Origin: Gammaproteobacteria bacterium
GTDB taxonomy: Bacteria; Pseudomonadota; Gammaproteobacteria; Steroidobacterales; SZUA-146
Length of the DNA: 6,272 bases
Assembly (NCBI GenBank): GCA_003228965.1
Contig: QIGP01000168.1
Span: forward strand, 1-6,272
Direction of reading: 5' to 3'
Part shown: positions 6,196-6,272 of the stretch, one piece after another
How positions within the stretch are numbered: the stretch's first letter is position 1
Layout of the letters: the number at the start of each line of letters is the position of its first letter
Program-made: the position numbers and the translations under genes
The notes under the pieces: model-generated
What the model was told of the DNA's origin: nothing
The model's database searches: none
What the model saw: the letters and a program-made list of their open reading frames with translations, nothing else

Positions 6196-6272
6196 TTGGG
6201 GCGTGACGTGCATGTCAAAATTGACGAAGTGTGGTGGGTACTATGCGCTCCCATGATAAAAACCTGGCACCC
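6196..6272 (+). other. Short downstream region, possible beginning of another reading frame
   Basis: The 77 nt after serB show no clear terminator. A frame from GTG 6208 stays open to the window edge (21 codons, starting VHVKIDEVWW), but it has only a G-rich stretch upstream and no recognisable motif. A second short frame from ATG 6212 ends at TGA 6254-6256 after 14 codons and is unlikely to be a gene. I do not call a gene here. Confidence 0.2.

Noticed and set aside
6212..6256. Short frame after serB starting ATG 6212
   Set aside because: It is only 14 codons before TGA, with no good ribosome binding site and no known leader-peptide pattern.
1..6272. tRNA or rRNA genes, CRISPR arrays, transposases, or a defence or secretion system
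   Set aside because: No cloverleaf, regularly spaced repeats, or transposase or phage motifs were found by eye. Apart from the kinase/phosphatase pair, all coding content is accounted for by serine synthesis.

Overview
The window looks like chromosomal DNA from a proteobacterium, most likely a gammaproteobacterium. The reasons are an E. coli-like SerB of 321 residues, moderate G+C judged by eye, AGGAG-type ribosome binding sites, and a bacterial Ser/Thr kinase paired with a PP2C phosphatase. The genus cannot be named from this sequence. Two divergent gene blocks are separated by about 0.25-0.47 kb of non-coding DNA, depending on which kinase start is right.

Left block, minus strand (about 1-1874): a Hanks-type Ser/Thr protein kinase whose C-terminal part carries four cysteine-rich repeats, each a CxxC-like pair followed by YCPWC. 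A PP2C-family Ser/Thr phosphatase follows, with its GTG start overlapping the kinase stop (GTGA). The phosphatase runs off the left edge of the window. Together they form a translationally coupled kinase/phosphatase pair, presumably a reversible phospho-signalling module whose input or partner binding goes through the zinc-ribbon array. The target is not visible here.

Intergenic region (about 1875-2346): it holds a very strong 13-bp perfect inverted repeat (2148-2183) bracketed by a 7-bp direct repeat, a good sigma-70-type promoter for the right block (2271-2298), and a possible weak promoter for the kinase.

Right block, plus strand (2347-6195): the complete phosphorylated pathway of L-serine synthesis as serC-serA-serB. 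SerA oxidises 3-phosphoglycerate, SerC transaminates the product to phosphoserine, and SerB removes the phosphate. serC and serA overlap by 4 nt (ATGA). serB follows after a 100-nt gap containing an 11-bp perfect hairpin. SerC looks like the variant phosphoserine transaminase common in alphaproteobacteria and methanogens rather than the E. coli type. SerA is the long form with an extra domain before ACT. SerB resembles the enterobacterial enzyme. The last 77 nt contain no gene that can be called with confidence.

The serine genes are ordinary metabolism. The least ordinary content is the kinase with its four zinc-ribbon-like repeats and altered HCD catalytic loop, and the palindrome in the divergent spacer.
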